From Alphaproteobacteria bacterium (GTDB lineage: Bacteria > Pseudomonadota > Alphaproteobacteria > Micropepsales > Micropepsaceae), in the NCBI GenBank assembly GCA_025361185.1, contig JANYAR010000175.1:30502-94501 (forward strand): 64,000 nt of DNA, given 5' to 3'. Both the position numbers and the translations under genes were made by a program. Every line of letters begins with the position of its first letter. Positions within the stretch are counted from its first letter, which is position 1. The notes under the pieces were generated by a model, which saw nothing but the letters and a program-made list of their open reading frames with translations, was not told where the DNA came from and did not search any database. Shown one piece after another: positions 38,271 through 46,630 of this stretch.

Positions 38271-38603
38271 ATGACTGCCATGCCCGTGACCCTTTCCGAC
38301 CGCGCCGCCCGGCGGATCGCCGATATTCTTAAGGCCGAAGCGGGTCCGACCGCGTTGCGCCTGGCGGTTACGGGGGGCGGCTGTTCGGGTTTTCAGTATA
38401 ATTTCGCCTTGGACGACGCCCAGCTGGACGAAGACCTGGTGGTGGAAAAAGGCGGCGCGAAACTATTGATCGATCCGGTGTCGCTGGATTTCCTGGCCGG
38501 CGCGGAAATCGATTTCACCGACGATCTGATCGGCCAGGCCTTCAAGGTGAACAATCCCAACGCCACCGCGTCGTGCGGCTGCGGCACCAGTTTCACTGTT
38601 TAG
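38271..38603 (+). CDS. erpA: Iron-sulfur cluster insertion protein
   Basis: 110-residue A-type carrier that delivers Fe-S clusters to apoproteins. All three cysteines are present: GGGCSGFQY and the terminal CGCGTSFTV. ATG 38271 has AGGA at seven bases; the track start at 38235 is earlier and unsupported. Divergent from dgt. Confidence 0.94.
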   Translation: MTAMPVTLSDRAARRIADILKAEAGPTALRLAVTGGGCSGFQYNFALDDAQLDEDLVVEKGGAKLLIDPVSLDFLAGAEIDFTDDLIGQAFKVNNPNATASCGCGTSFTV

Positions 38604-38682
38604 CGCACCTGGATTGATACTGCGTCTTCCAGAAATTTCTGTCTGTGCTCTTTCTCTTAAGACCAAACGCAGGAGATTGAAT

Positions 38683-39606
38683 ATGACGGAAGGATTTTCG
38701 CGGCGTGAGGCGGCGCTATTGTGTGGCGGCGGCGTGTTGGCGACCGGCCTTGTGCCAGGCGCGAGCGCGCAGCCGACCAAGCCGCTTCTGCGGCGCGCGA
38801 TCCCGCATGGCGGCGGCGAGACTTTGCCGGTTGTGGGCGTGGGCACCTCCGAAGTGTTCGATCTTGCGGCCGGCGACCGGGTGGCTCCGACTGCCGTGGT
38901 CCAGGCCCTGGTCGCGGGCGGCGGCAGCCTGATCGACACCGCACCCTCCTATGGCGAAGCGGAAACTGTGGTCGGCGATGTCGTCGCGGCGACAGGGTTG
39001 CGCCCGCGCGTCTTCATCGCCACCAAACTCGAATATTATCGCCCCGGCCAGGAAGGGGCAGAAGCGCAAAGGTGCCTGCAGCGGCTTAAGACGGAAAAGC
39101 TGGATTTGCTGCAACTCCACAATGTCCGCGACCCTCGCCAAAGCCTGGCGGGCCTCAACGCGCTCAAAGCGCGCGGCCTGTGCCGCTACACCGGCATCAC
39201 CACGACGTTCCAGAACAGCTATGCCGCCGCGGAAGCGATCATAACGCGCGAAAAACCGGACTTCCTGGAGATCGACTATGCGATCGACAACCGCGAGGTG
39301 GAAGACCGCGTTTTGCCCGCAGCGGCGTTGGCGGGAACCGCCGTGCTCGTCGCTTTGCCGTTTGGCCGTGGACGCCTGTTCCGGACCGCCCTTGGCAAAA
39401 AGCTGCCCGACTGGACGGCCGAGTTCGATTGCGCCAGTTGGGGCCAGTTCTTCCTGAAATTCATTCTGGGTCATCCGGCTGTGACCGCCGTCATTCCCGG
39501 CACCAGCAAGGCCCAGCACATGATCGACAATCTCGGCGCCGGACACGGGCGCTTGCCCGACGCCAAACAGCGCGAACGCATGATCCAGTTTGTGGAAACG
39601 CTCTAG
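38683..39606 (+). CDS. Tat-exported aldo/keto reductase
   Basis: 307 residues. ATG 38683 follows AGGAG at good spacing. The N-terminus has a twin-arginine signal (FSRREAALLCGGGVLATGLVPGASA). The TIM-barrel enzyme shows the catalytic Asp and Tyr in LIDTAPSYGEAE, Lys in IATKLE, and LLQLHNVRD with the active-site His. Members reduce carbonyls with NADPH; Tat export would allow the folded protein to leave with its cofactor. It lies directly before two nucleotide-translocase-like genes. Confidence 0.85.
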   Translation: MTEGFSRREAALLCGGGVLATGLVPGASAQPTKPLLRRAIPHGGGETLPVVGVGTSEVFDLAAGDRVAPTAVVQALVAGGGSLIDTAPSYGEAETVVGDVVAATGLRPRVFIATKLEYYRPGQEGAEAQRCLQRLKTEKLDLLQLHNVRDPRQSLAGLNALKARGLCRYTGITTTFQNSYAAAEAIITREKPDFLEIDYAIDNREVEDRVLPAAALAGTAVLVALPFGRGRLFRTALGKKLPDWTAEFDCASWGQFFLKFILGHPAVTAVIPGTSKAQHMIDNLGAGHGRLPDAKQRERMIQFVETL

Positions 39607-39633
39607 CGCTGTGTTAGCGGGCCTGCGCAAATC

Positions 39634-40962
39634 ATGCTATCGGGACCCATGGTCCAAAAGCCTTCGCCGCTTGCGCGCCTGATCGGCCTTACCGTCGCCG
39701 TCGAACCGCAGGAAGTCAAAGCGGTCGCCCTGGCCTTTCTCTTCAATTTCGTGCTGCTGGGCAGCTATTACATCCTGCGGCCGGTGCGCGACACCATGGC
39801 CACCGTGTTCGGCGTCCAAGCTTTGCAGTCCCTGTTCACCGGCACCTTCGTCATCACCCTGGTTTGTGCGCCGGTCTTTGCCTGGTGCGCTTCCAAAATG
39901 AAGCTGGCGCGGCTGCTGCCTGGCGTCTTCTGGTTCCTGCTGATCAATCTGCTGGTCTTTTATGCGCTGTTCCGTCTGGCGCCCCAGAACCGCTGGCTGG
40001 CGGCCGCATTTTTCTGGTGGTTCAGCGTCATCAACCTGTTTCTCATCTCGATCTTCTGGACCTTCATGGCGGATGTGTTTTCGTCCGCCCAGGCAACGCG
40101 GCTGTTTGCCTTCATCGCCGCCGGCGGCAGCACGGGCGCCATCGCCGGTCCGCTCATCACCCGCGCGCTGGCCGGCAGCATCGGAGTGAGCGGCTTGCTG
40201 CTGGTGGCGGGCGCGGGTTTTCTCTGCGTTATTCTTCTGATCCATGCCCTGATGCGGGAAAAGGAAAAGCTGCGGGCGCTGGACAAAGAAGCCCAACAGA
40301 CCACCCTGGATCACAACCTGCCGGGAAATCCCCTGCGCGGCTTTGCGTTACTGCTGAAATCCTCTTTTCTGCTGAACCAGGCCGCGTTCATGCTGTTGAT
40401 GACCTGGATCGCCACAATATTCTATTTCCTGCAGACCGACCTGATCGCCAAGACCTTTCCCGGCATGGAAAGCCGCGCCATCGCCTTTGCGGACGTGGAT
40501 CTGTTCGTCAATATCTGCTCCGCGGTCATTCTGATCTTCGGCCTTGGCCGGGTGTTGCAGCGGTTTGGGGTGACGGCGAGCCTGCTGCTGACCCCGCTGT
40601 TGATGGCGGGCGCCTGTCTGGCGATCGCCCTTGCGCCCAGTTTTTTCCTGATCCAGGCGGCGCGGGCGACGCAGCGCATTTCGCAATATGCCGTCGCCAG
40701 GCCCAGCCGCGAAATCCTGTTCACGGTGGTGGATCAGCAGAGCAAGTATAAAGCCAAGAACGTCATCGACACGGCGGTGTACCGGTTCGGCGATCTGTCC
40801 TCTGCCTGGATACTGGCAGGGATGCGCGCCGCCGGCTTCGGCCTTTTGGGCGCGATGGGTTTCGGAATAGCCGTATCCGCAATGTGGGGCGCCGTCGCCG
40901 TGGCGCTGGGGCGGCGCTACCAGACCCTGGGCGGCAAGCCCGCCTCTGCCGCGGCTGGGTGA
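39634..40962 (+). CDS. ATP/ADP translocase-like (NTP/NDP exchange) transporter 1
   Basis: 442 residues, about 11-12 membrane helices. The family motif PQEVKAVALAFLFNFVLLGSYYILRPVRDTM at the N-terminus and the late SQYAVARPSREILFTVVDQQSKYKAKNVIDT segment are shared with the ATP/ADP translocase group first known from Rickettsia and plastids. Substrate in free-living bacteria is not established. It is a tandem paralogue of the next gene and starts 27 bases after the Tat-exported reductase. An upstream Met at the ORF start is used; MVQKPSPL is an alternative. Confidence 0.8.
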   Translation: MLSGPMVQKPSPLARLIGLTVAVEPQEVKAVALAFLFNFVLLGSYYILRPVRDTMATVFGVQALQSLFTGTFVITLVCAPVFAWCASKMKLARLLPGVFWFLLINLLVFYALFRLAPQNRWLAAAFFWWFSVINLFLISIFWTFMADVFSSAQATRLFAFIAAGGSTGAIAGPLITRALAGSIGVSGLLLVAGAGFLCVILLIHALMREKEKLRALDKEAQQTTLDHNLPGNPLRGFALLLKSSFLLNQAAFMLLMTWIATIFYFLQTDLIAKTFPGMESRAIAFADVDLFVNICSAVILIFGLGRVLQRFGVTASLLLTPLLMAGACLAIALAPSFFLIQAARATQRISQYAVARPSREILFTVVDQQSKYKAKNVIDTAVYRFGDLSSAWILAGMRAAGFGLLGAMGFGIAVSAMWGAVAVALGRRYQTLGGKPASAAAG

Positions 40963-41046
40963 CGCCCAGGCGCTGTCCCAACTTGTTCTTTTGACTATAC
41001 TGGATCAGGGCCGGAGCAAATCCGGAAACCAGGGGAAGGGGCCGTC

Positions 41047-42339
41047 ATGTTTGCGCGCGCGTTGAAGTCCATCGCCGGTATCGAGCCGCACGAGGTCAAG
41101 GCGGTGGTTACCGCCTTTGTCTATTTCTTCTTCCTGATGGCCAGTTATTTCATTCTGCGCCCCCTGCGCGACACAATGGGCACGGTCTATGGCGTCGCCC
41201 ATCTGCAGGAGCTTTTCACCGGCACATTCGTGCTGAGCTTCATCGTGGCGCCGATTTTCGCCGGCCTGGCCTCGCGCATCCGGCTGGCGAGCTTCCTGCC
41301 CTGGGTCTATGGCTTCATCGCCATCACCATGGTGGTGTTCTATTTCCTGTTTCAGAATGTGGCGAATGACCGCTGGGTCGCGGCGGCATTTTATGTCTGG
41401 CTCAGCACCTTCAATCTTCTCACCATTTCGGTGTTCTGGAGCCTGATGGCCGACACGTTCTCCAGTGCCCAGGCCCGGCGCCTGTTCGGCGTCATTGCCG
41501 CTGGCGGCACCGCCGGCACCATCTGCGCGCCGGCCTTTATTGCTCTGTTCGTCAGCAGCGTCGGCACCAACAGCCTGCTGCTGATGTCGGCGGCCGGTTT
41601 TACCGTCACCGCCTTCCTGGTGCGCCTGCTGGAAACGGAAAAGCGCAAGCTCGCCGGCGCGCAGGCTCAGCCGACAACATTGGACCGCAAGCTGGGCGGC
41701 AATCCGTTTGACGGCTTCGCCCTGTTGTTCCGCTCGCGCTATCTTTTGATGATCGCTCTGTTCCTGCTGCTGATGACCTGGATATCCACCGTGATCTATT
41801 TCCAGCTGGGCGATTTGATCAGCAAGGAATTCGCCAGCCGCGCCGCCCGCACCCAGGCCTATGCCACCATCGACCTGGCGACAAATTCCATCGCGGTCCT
41901 GATCCAGCTGTTCGGCACTGGGCGCTTCATCCGGCGCTTCGGTCTCACCACAGGATTGCTGATCAATCCCGTCATCATGGTGCTCGCGTTTGTGGCGGTC
42001 GTTTTCTCGCCGGTGCTGCTGGTGCTGGGCGCGATCCAGGTGACGCGGCGCTTTTCAGAATATGCCATCGCCAAGCCCAGCCGCGACATGCTGTTCACGG
42101 TGGTGGATCAGCAGGCCAAGTACAAAGCCAAGAATGTGATCGAGACGGTGGTCTATCGCTTCGGCGATCTGACCTCGTCCTGGGTCAGCGCCGCGGTGCT
42201 GCCGTTCGGTGTGGCCGGGCTTGCGGTGTTCGGCATCGCGATTGCGGTCGTGTGGTTCCCCGTCGCCTGGCTGCTGGGCCGCCAGTACGAGGCCGTGCGT
42301 GACGGCACCGTCCTGGTTACATCCCCAACTTCTGCTTGA
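41047..42339 (+). CDS. ATP/ADP translocase-like (NTP/NDP exchange) transporter 2
   Basis: 430 residues with the same layout as the previous gene: PHEVKAVVTAFVYFFFLMASYFILRPLRDTMGTVYGV at the start and SEYAIAKPSRDMLFTVVDQQAKYKAKNVIET late in the chain. GGGGAAGGGG precedes ATG. The pair has clearly diverged, so the two copies may differ in substrate. Its end overlaps the convergent F420-reductase-like gene by 23 bases. Confidence 0.8.
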   Translation: MFARALKSIAGIEPHEVKAVVTAFVYFFFLMASYFILRPLRDTMGTVYGVAHLQELFTGTFVLSFIVAPIFAGLASRIRLASFLPWVYGFIAITMVVFYFLFQNVANDRWVAAAFYVWLSTFNLLTISVFWSLMADTFSSAQARRLFGVIAAGGTAGTICAPAFIALFVSSVGTNSLLLMSAAGFTVTAFLVRLLETEKRKLAGAQAQPTTLDRKLGGNPFDGFALLFRSRYLLMIALFLLLMTWISTVIYFQLGDLISKEFASRAARTQAYATIDLATNSIAVLIQLFGTGRFIRRFGLTTGLLINPVIMVLAFVAVVFSPVLLVLGAIQVTRRFSEYAIAKPSRDMLFTVVDQQAKYKAKNVIETVVYRFGDLTSSWVSAAVLPFGVAGLAVFGIAIAVVWFPVAWLLGRQYEAVRDGTVLVTSPTSA

Positions 42340-43033
42340 GCTCGGCGGCGCTTCCCGCCACGCCATAGCCGGGCCCGCCGCGCTGCTGGAATTTCTTGGC
42401 GCTGTCCAGCCCGCCGACCAGCACCGGCTCGAAGCCGGCATCGCGTACTAGGGCCTGGGCGACGCGCACCGCTTCGGCATCGTCACCGGCAATGGGAATC
42501 GCCAATTTTGGATCAGCCCGGTTCGACTGGGTCTTGAAGGTATTCCAGCCCAGGGTGTTGAAGGCGCGCACCAGACGCGTGCCGGCGAGATATTTCTGCG
42601 AGGTGACGCCGGTGCCGTTCTCGTCGGCTTCCTTGGTAATGGCGTCGCCATCGCGGGTAGGAACCGCGTTGCAGGCGTCCAGTATGACCTTGCCCTTCAG
42701 CGCGGCGCGATAGTCAGTTCCGATCTGGGGCAAGGCGGCGTATGGGACGGCAATGAACAGCGCATCGCCAAAGGCGATGGCCTGGGCCACGGTGCCGGCA
42801 TGGGCCAGGGGGCCGAGCTCGGCCACCATATCCTTGAGTTCGTCGGGGTTGCGGGAGGAGAACATCACCGGATGGCCGCTCTTGACCCACAGGGCGCCGA
42901 CCGCACCGCCGATATTGCCGGCCCCGATCACGCCGATGGACCGCTTGACCTGCGCCAAGGCCCGTGGCGCGGCGGCAACCGCCATTGCGCTGCTGGCGGC
43001 AAGCAGGGTGCGGCGGGTGAAGAGCTGGTGCAT
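42317..43033 (-). CDS. Tat-exported NADPH-dependent F420 reductase-like protein
   Basis: 238 residues from ATG 43033, which has GGGAGG five bases upstream. The N-terminus is a twin-arginine signal (FTRRTLLAASSAMAVAAAPRALA). It is followed by a Rossmann dinucleotide motif, SIGVIGAGNIGGAVGALW, and the F420:NADP oxidoreductase-like core (VRAFNTLGWNTF and IAGDDAEAVRVAQALVRDAGF). The real substrate is unknown, and F420 itself is not implied. It is the second Tat-exported NAD(P)-type enzyme beside the translocases. Confidence 0.82.
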   Translation of the reverse strand: MHQLFTRRTLLAASSAMAVAAAPRALAQVKRSIGVIGAGNIGGAVGALWVKSGHPVMFSSRNPDELKDMVAELGPLAHAGTVAQAIAFGDALFIAVPYAALPQIGTDYRAALKGKVILDACNAVPTRDGDAITKEADENGTGVTSQKYLAGTRLVRAFNTLGWNTFKTQSNRADPKLAIPIAGDDAEAVRVAQALVRDAGFEPVLVGGLDSAKKFQQRGGPGYGVAGSAAELKQKLGM

Positions 43034-43209
43034 CGGAACCTCCCATTTTTGCCGCAAGGTTACGCCAAGCGCGCGGTTTCGCAACCGGCTTGCCTCAAAT
43101 CCGGCCGGACAGGAGAATTCATAACGAAATCAGCGGCAGCCTATATTGGTGCCTGATCTGCTTTGCGGTAATTTGCCGCCTAAGGGAAACAAATAAGGGG
43201 AGAAACGCC

Positions 43210-43986
43210 GTGAAGCATCAATGGATTGTGGCAGGCGTCTTAGCCGCGCTTGCTTTGTCGTTTCCGGCCAGCGCCCAGATCGCGGGGTCCGACCATTTCG
43301 CGACCTCGGGCGGTGCGGTGGACATCGTCCCCATCCATCATGCCAGCTTGATGCTCGCCTATAAGGGTACGCATATCCTGATCGACCCGGCGCCGCTGGA
43401 CGGCGCACAGGGTGACGCGGTCACGGCGCCCTACAAGGCGATGCCGCGGCCCGACCTGATCCTGATCACCCATATTCATGGCGATCATTTCAATGCGCCG
43501 ATCCTGCAGGCGGTCGCCGGGCCGAACACCGTGATCCTGGCGCCGCAGAATGTGCGCGACGCCATGCCCGCCGATCTTCAGGCCAAAGTGAAGGTGATGA
43601 AAAATGGCGACCATGATGTGTTCGCCGCCATCCCGGTCGATGCGGTGGCGATGTACAACACCACACCGGCAAAAATGAATTTCCACCCCAAGGGTCTTGG
43701 CAATGGCTATGTCCTCGGCTTTGCCGACAAACGTGTCTATGTCGCCGGCGACACCGAAGAGACGCCGGAGCTGGCCCATCTCGCCAATATCGATCTGGCG
43801 TTCATTCCGGCCAACCTGCCCTACACCCAGACGGTGGAGGCGGCGGCCAAATGGGTGACGGATTTCCGCCCCAAGATGGTCTTCCCCTATCACTATCGCA
43901 ACCAGGACGGCACCACGAGCGATATGGCCGCCTTCTCCACCCTGGTCGGCAAGGCCAGTCTGGTGCGTTTGCGCAAATGGTATTGA
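43210..43986 (+). CDS. Exported metallo-beta-lactamase-fold hydrolase
   Basis: 258 residues from GTG 43210 with GGGGAG upstream; the track start at 43090 has no support. A Sec signal (IVAGVLAALALSFPASAQ) precedes an UlaG-like MBL domain with metal motif ITHIHGDHFNAPIL and a later RVYVAGDTEETPE. Substrate unknown. Its last ten bases overlap the start of the following dehydrogenase gene. Confidence 0.85.
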   Translation: MKHQWIVAGVLAALALSFPASAQIAGSDHFATSGGAVDIVPIHHASLMLAYKGTHILIDPAPLDGAQGDAVTAPYKAMPRPDLILITHIHGDHFNAPILQAVAGPNTVILAPQNVRDAMPADLQAKVKVMKNGDHDVFAAIPVDAVAMYNTTPAKMNFHPKGLGNGYVLGFADKRVYVAGDTEETPELAHLANIDLAFIPANLPYTQTVEAAAKWVTDFRPKMVFPYHYRNQDGTTSDMAAFSTLVGKASLVRLRKWY

Positions 43987-45209
43987 AAAAACCGCTCATC
44001 GTTTTTGCCGCCCTGCTGTTCGCCATCACTCCGGCCTATGCGCAGATTGCCGGCACCGCCAATCTCGACGGCCCGCAGCCGATGGTGAACACTCCGATCC
44101 CCGACGGCGATTTCGCCGCCGTGGCAAAGAAGCTGGGGCTGGTGGAAAGCGCCAAGCCCGCGCGCGAGTTGATCAAGGGCTGGCAGACGCCGCGCAAGAT
44201 CCTGGTGGGTGTGGACAACAACACCAACCGCCTGGCCTGGCTGCAGGCGGCGGCGCCCGGCGTCAAGCTGGTGGCGGTGCGCACACCGGAAGAAAAAAAG
44301 CGGGAGATCGCCGACGCCGATGCCTTGTTGCGCATGCCCTGCACCCGCGAAGACATCGCCGCGGGCAAGAAGCTGCATTGGATTCAGCAGGGCAGCGTCA
44401 CCGTCGCCGGCTGTTTCGCGGCCGCCGAACATACCAGCGTCCGCCAGGAGGTGCCGCAGCAGCTGATGGACGGCACCGTGGTCATCACCAATCTACAGGG
44501 TGTTCTCACCCGCCCGCTGGCCGAACATGCCATCGCCATGATGATGACATTGGGCCGCGCCCTCGACATCAATGTGCTGCAGCAAGCCAAGGGACATTTC
44601 GACCGCGCCGCGATCCCGCCGGGGCGGCTTTGGGTGTTTGAAGGACGCACCTTGCTGGTGGTCGGGTTGGGCGGCATCGGCACCCAGGTGGCGCAGATCG
44701 CCCATGGATTGGGCATGACTGTGATCGCCACCCGCAATTCCGGCCATCAGGGACCGGACACTGTCAGTTATGTGGGACTGTCCAGCGAGTTGCCGGAAAT
44801 GGTCGGCAAGGCCGATGTCGTAGTGTTGGCGGCGCCGCTGACACCGGACACCCAGCATCTGTTCAATGCCGCGATGTTCGCGCGCATGAAAAAGGGCGCG
44901 CTGCTGATCAATATCGCCAGCGGCGGGGAAGTGGTGAGCAACGATCTGGTCGCAGCCCTGAAATCCGGCCAGCTCGGCGGCGCCGGACTGGATCTGGCCG
45001 ATCCGGAAAATCCGTCCAGGCTGGCGCCCGGCGATCCGCTGTTCAGCGCGCCGAACCTGATCATGTCGCCCGAGACAGCCTCCCATGCGGTCGATACCGA
45101 GGCGGCGTCCGGCGGCGAAGACATGTGGATCATCGCGCGTGAAAATCTCAAGCGCTATATCGCCGGCGACAAGCTTTATTCCGTGGTGGACGCCAAGCGC
45201 GGCTATTAG
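43977..45209 (+). CDS. Exported D-2-hydroxyacid dehydrogenase homologue, altered active site
   Basis: 410 residues from ATG 43977. A Sec signal (MVLKKPLIVFAALLFAITPAYAQ) is followed by a catalytic domain and an NAD-binding domain with VVGLGGIGTQVAQIAHGLGM. The usual catalytic Arg in the NxxRG motif is Ser here (NIASGGEV), and the expected Pro-His motif near the end reads SPETAS. The Glu position appears kept (DPENP). Either the chemistry differs or it is a binding protein. An exported NAD-fold enzyme using Sec, not Tat, is unusual. Translation is probably coupled to the hydrolase gene. Confidence 0.83.
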   Translation: MVLKKPLIVFAALLFAITPAYAQIAGTANLDGPQPMVNTPIPDGDFAAVAKKLGLVESAKPARELIKGWQTPRKILVGVDNNTNRLAWLQAAAPGVKLVAVRTPEEKKREIADADALLRMPCTREDIAAGKKLHWIQQGSVTVAGCFAAAEHTSVRQEVPQQLMDGTVVITNLQGVLTRPLAEHAIAMMMTLGRALDINVLQQAKGHFDRAAIPPGRLWVFEGRTLLVVGLGGIGTQVAQIAHGLGMTVIATRNSGHQGPDTVSYVGLSSELPEMVGKADVVVLAAPLTPDTQHLFNAAMFARMKKGALLINIASGGEVVSNDLVAALKSGQLGGAGLDLADPENPSRLAPGDPLFSAPNLIMSPETASHAVDTEAASGGEDMWIIARENLKRYIAGDKLYSVVDAKRGY

Positions 45210-45286
45210 AGTTTTGCCGACCGCCGCCGGATGCGGGAACGCGATAAGTTACATAAGCAACCAATTCGAGTGAGTCATATTCAAGC

Positions 45287-46069
45287 ATGAAAATCGCCAC
45301 CTGGAATGTGAACTCCATCAAAGCCCGGCTGGAACCGGCGCTGGCCTGGCTGAAGGCGGCCGATCCCGATGTCGTGGCCTTGCAGGAAATCAAGACGGTG
45401 GACGAAGGTTTTCCGCGCGAGGCCTTCGAAAGCCTGGGCTATAATTGCACCGTACACGGACAAAAAAGCTATAACGGCGTCGCCATTTTGTCCAAGCGGC
45501 CGGTGGAGGATGTCACGCCGCGCCTGCATGGCGACGATGCCGACGACCATGCCCGCTATCTGGAAGCGGTGATCACCGGCGATCACGGCACTGTGCGGGT
45601 GGCATCCATTTATGCCCCCAACGGCAATCCCTTTCCCGGTCCGAAATTCGACTACAAGCTGGCCTGGCTGGAGCGGCTGCGCCGGCATGCCCAGAAACTG
45701 CTGGCCGATGAAGAGCCAGTCGTGCTGATGGGCGACTACAATATCATTCCCGAAGACAAGGACGCGGACAGGCCGAAAGCCTGGCTGAAGGATGCCCTGT
45801 TCCAGCCCCAGTCCAAGGCGGCGCTGCGGCGGATCGAAAATCTGGGCTACACCGACGCCTATCGCGCCCTGCATCCGGAAGGCGGGCACTACACCTTCTG
45901 GGATTATTTCGGATCCTGGGAGCGCAACAACGGCATCCGCATCGATCATCTCCTGCTGTCGCCGCAGGCCCTGGACCGGCTGACCAAGGCCGGTATCGAC
46001 AAGGAGGTGCGGGGCGCCAGCGAGAAACCATCCGACCATGTTCCGGTGTGGGTGGAACTATCGATCTAG
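45287..46069 (+). CDS. xthA: Exodeoxyribonuclease III
   Basis: 260-residue AP endonuclease and 3'-5' exonuclease. Family motifs: ATWNVNSIKARL, VVALQEIKTVDEGFPREAFE (catalytic Glu), LMGDYNIIPEDKD, and the C-terminal NNGIRIDHLLLSP and SDHVPVWVEL with the catalytic Asp-His. It works with the UDG and MutY in this window in base-excision repair. A clear promoter was not identified. Confidence 0.95.
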   Translation: MKIATWNVNSIKARLEPALAWLKAADPDVVALQEIKTVDEGFPREAFESLGYNCTVHGQKSYNGVAILSKRPVEDVTPRLHGDDADDHARYLEAVITGDHGTVRVASIYAPNGNPFPGPKFDYKLAWLERLRRHAQKLLADEEPVVLMGDYNIIPEDKDADRPKAWLKDALFQPQSKAALRRIENLGYTDAYRALHPEGGHYTFWDYFGSWERNNGIRIDHLLLSPQALDRLTKAGIDKEVRGASEKPSDHVPVWVELSI

Positions 46070-46094
46070 TTTTTGATGGTCGCTACGAACGGGG

Positions 46095-46196
46095 CCCTCC
46101 GCTATGCTCCGGGTCCGCCGCTGCCTTGTTATGGTCGCACGGGTCGCACTACGCTGCCGCTAGCGACCCTGCGCTACACTCCGGGTCCGCCGATGC
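46095..46196. repeat. Direct repeat, two 30-base units
   Basis: The units at 46095-46124 and 46167-46196 share CTCCGGGTCCGCCG and match at about 26 of 30 positions, with a 72-base period. They occupy the gap between xthA and the following small gene. Confidence 0.6.
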
Positions 46197-46239
46197 TCCT
46201 GTCTTCTTGCCGCCCCATTCTTCGCTATAGTTGCGTGTC

Positions 46240-46599
46240 ATGAAATCACTTCTGCTCCTTGCCGCGACCTGCGCCCTGTTCTGCGCGCACCCGGCCTTTG
46301 CGTCCGAAAAGCGCGTGCTGCGCATCGACAGTCTGTTGGCCTCCCAGAAGGGCGGCGTCATCACGCTGCAGGCCAAGGGTGCGGTACAATCGGGCGGCTG
46401 GACCCGGCCGCGCCTGCATGTGATGCATGGCGATGGCCGCACCATAACGGTGGAGTTTCTGGCAACCGCCCCCCCGCCGGGCATGACCGTGATCGATGCC
46501 GTGGTGCCGGTGACCGCTTCGGTCGCGGTCAAGGGCCGCGCCGCTTCGGTGCATGTGCTGGCGGAGGAAAACGAAGTCACCAGCCAGGTCCTGCATTGA
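46240..46599 (+). CDS. Small exported hypothetical protein
   Basis: 119 residues from ATG 46240 (TTG three codons earlier in the track). A Sec signal (LLLLAATCALFCAHPAFASE) is followed by about 100 residues that look all-beta (VITLQAKGAVQSGGW, ITVEFLATAPPPGMTVIDAVV). No family recognised. No strong ribosome site is seen. It precedes the FrnE-like gene by about 30 bases. Confidence 0.6.
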   Translation: MKSLLLLAATCALFCAHPAFASEKRVLRIDSLLASQKGGVITLQAKGAVQSGGWTRPRLHVMHGDGRTITVEFLATAPPPGMTVIDAVVPVTASVAVKGRAASVHVLAEENEVTSQVLH

Positions 46600-46630
46600 T
46601 TTGGCCTATCACTTCGCACCATGAGGCCGT

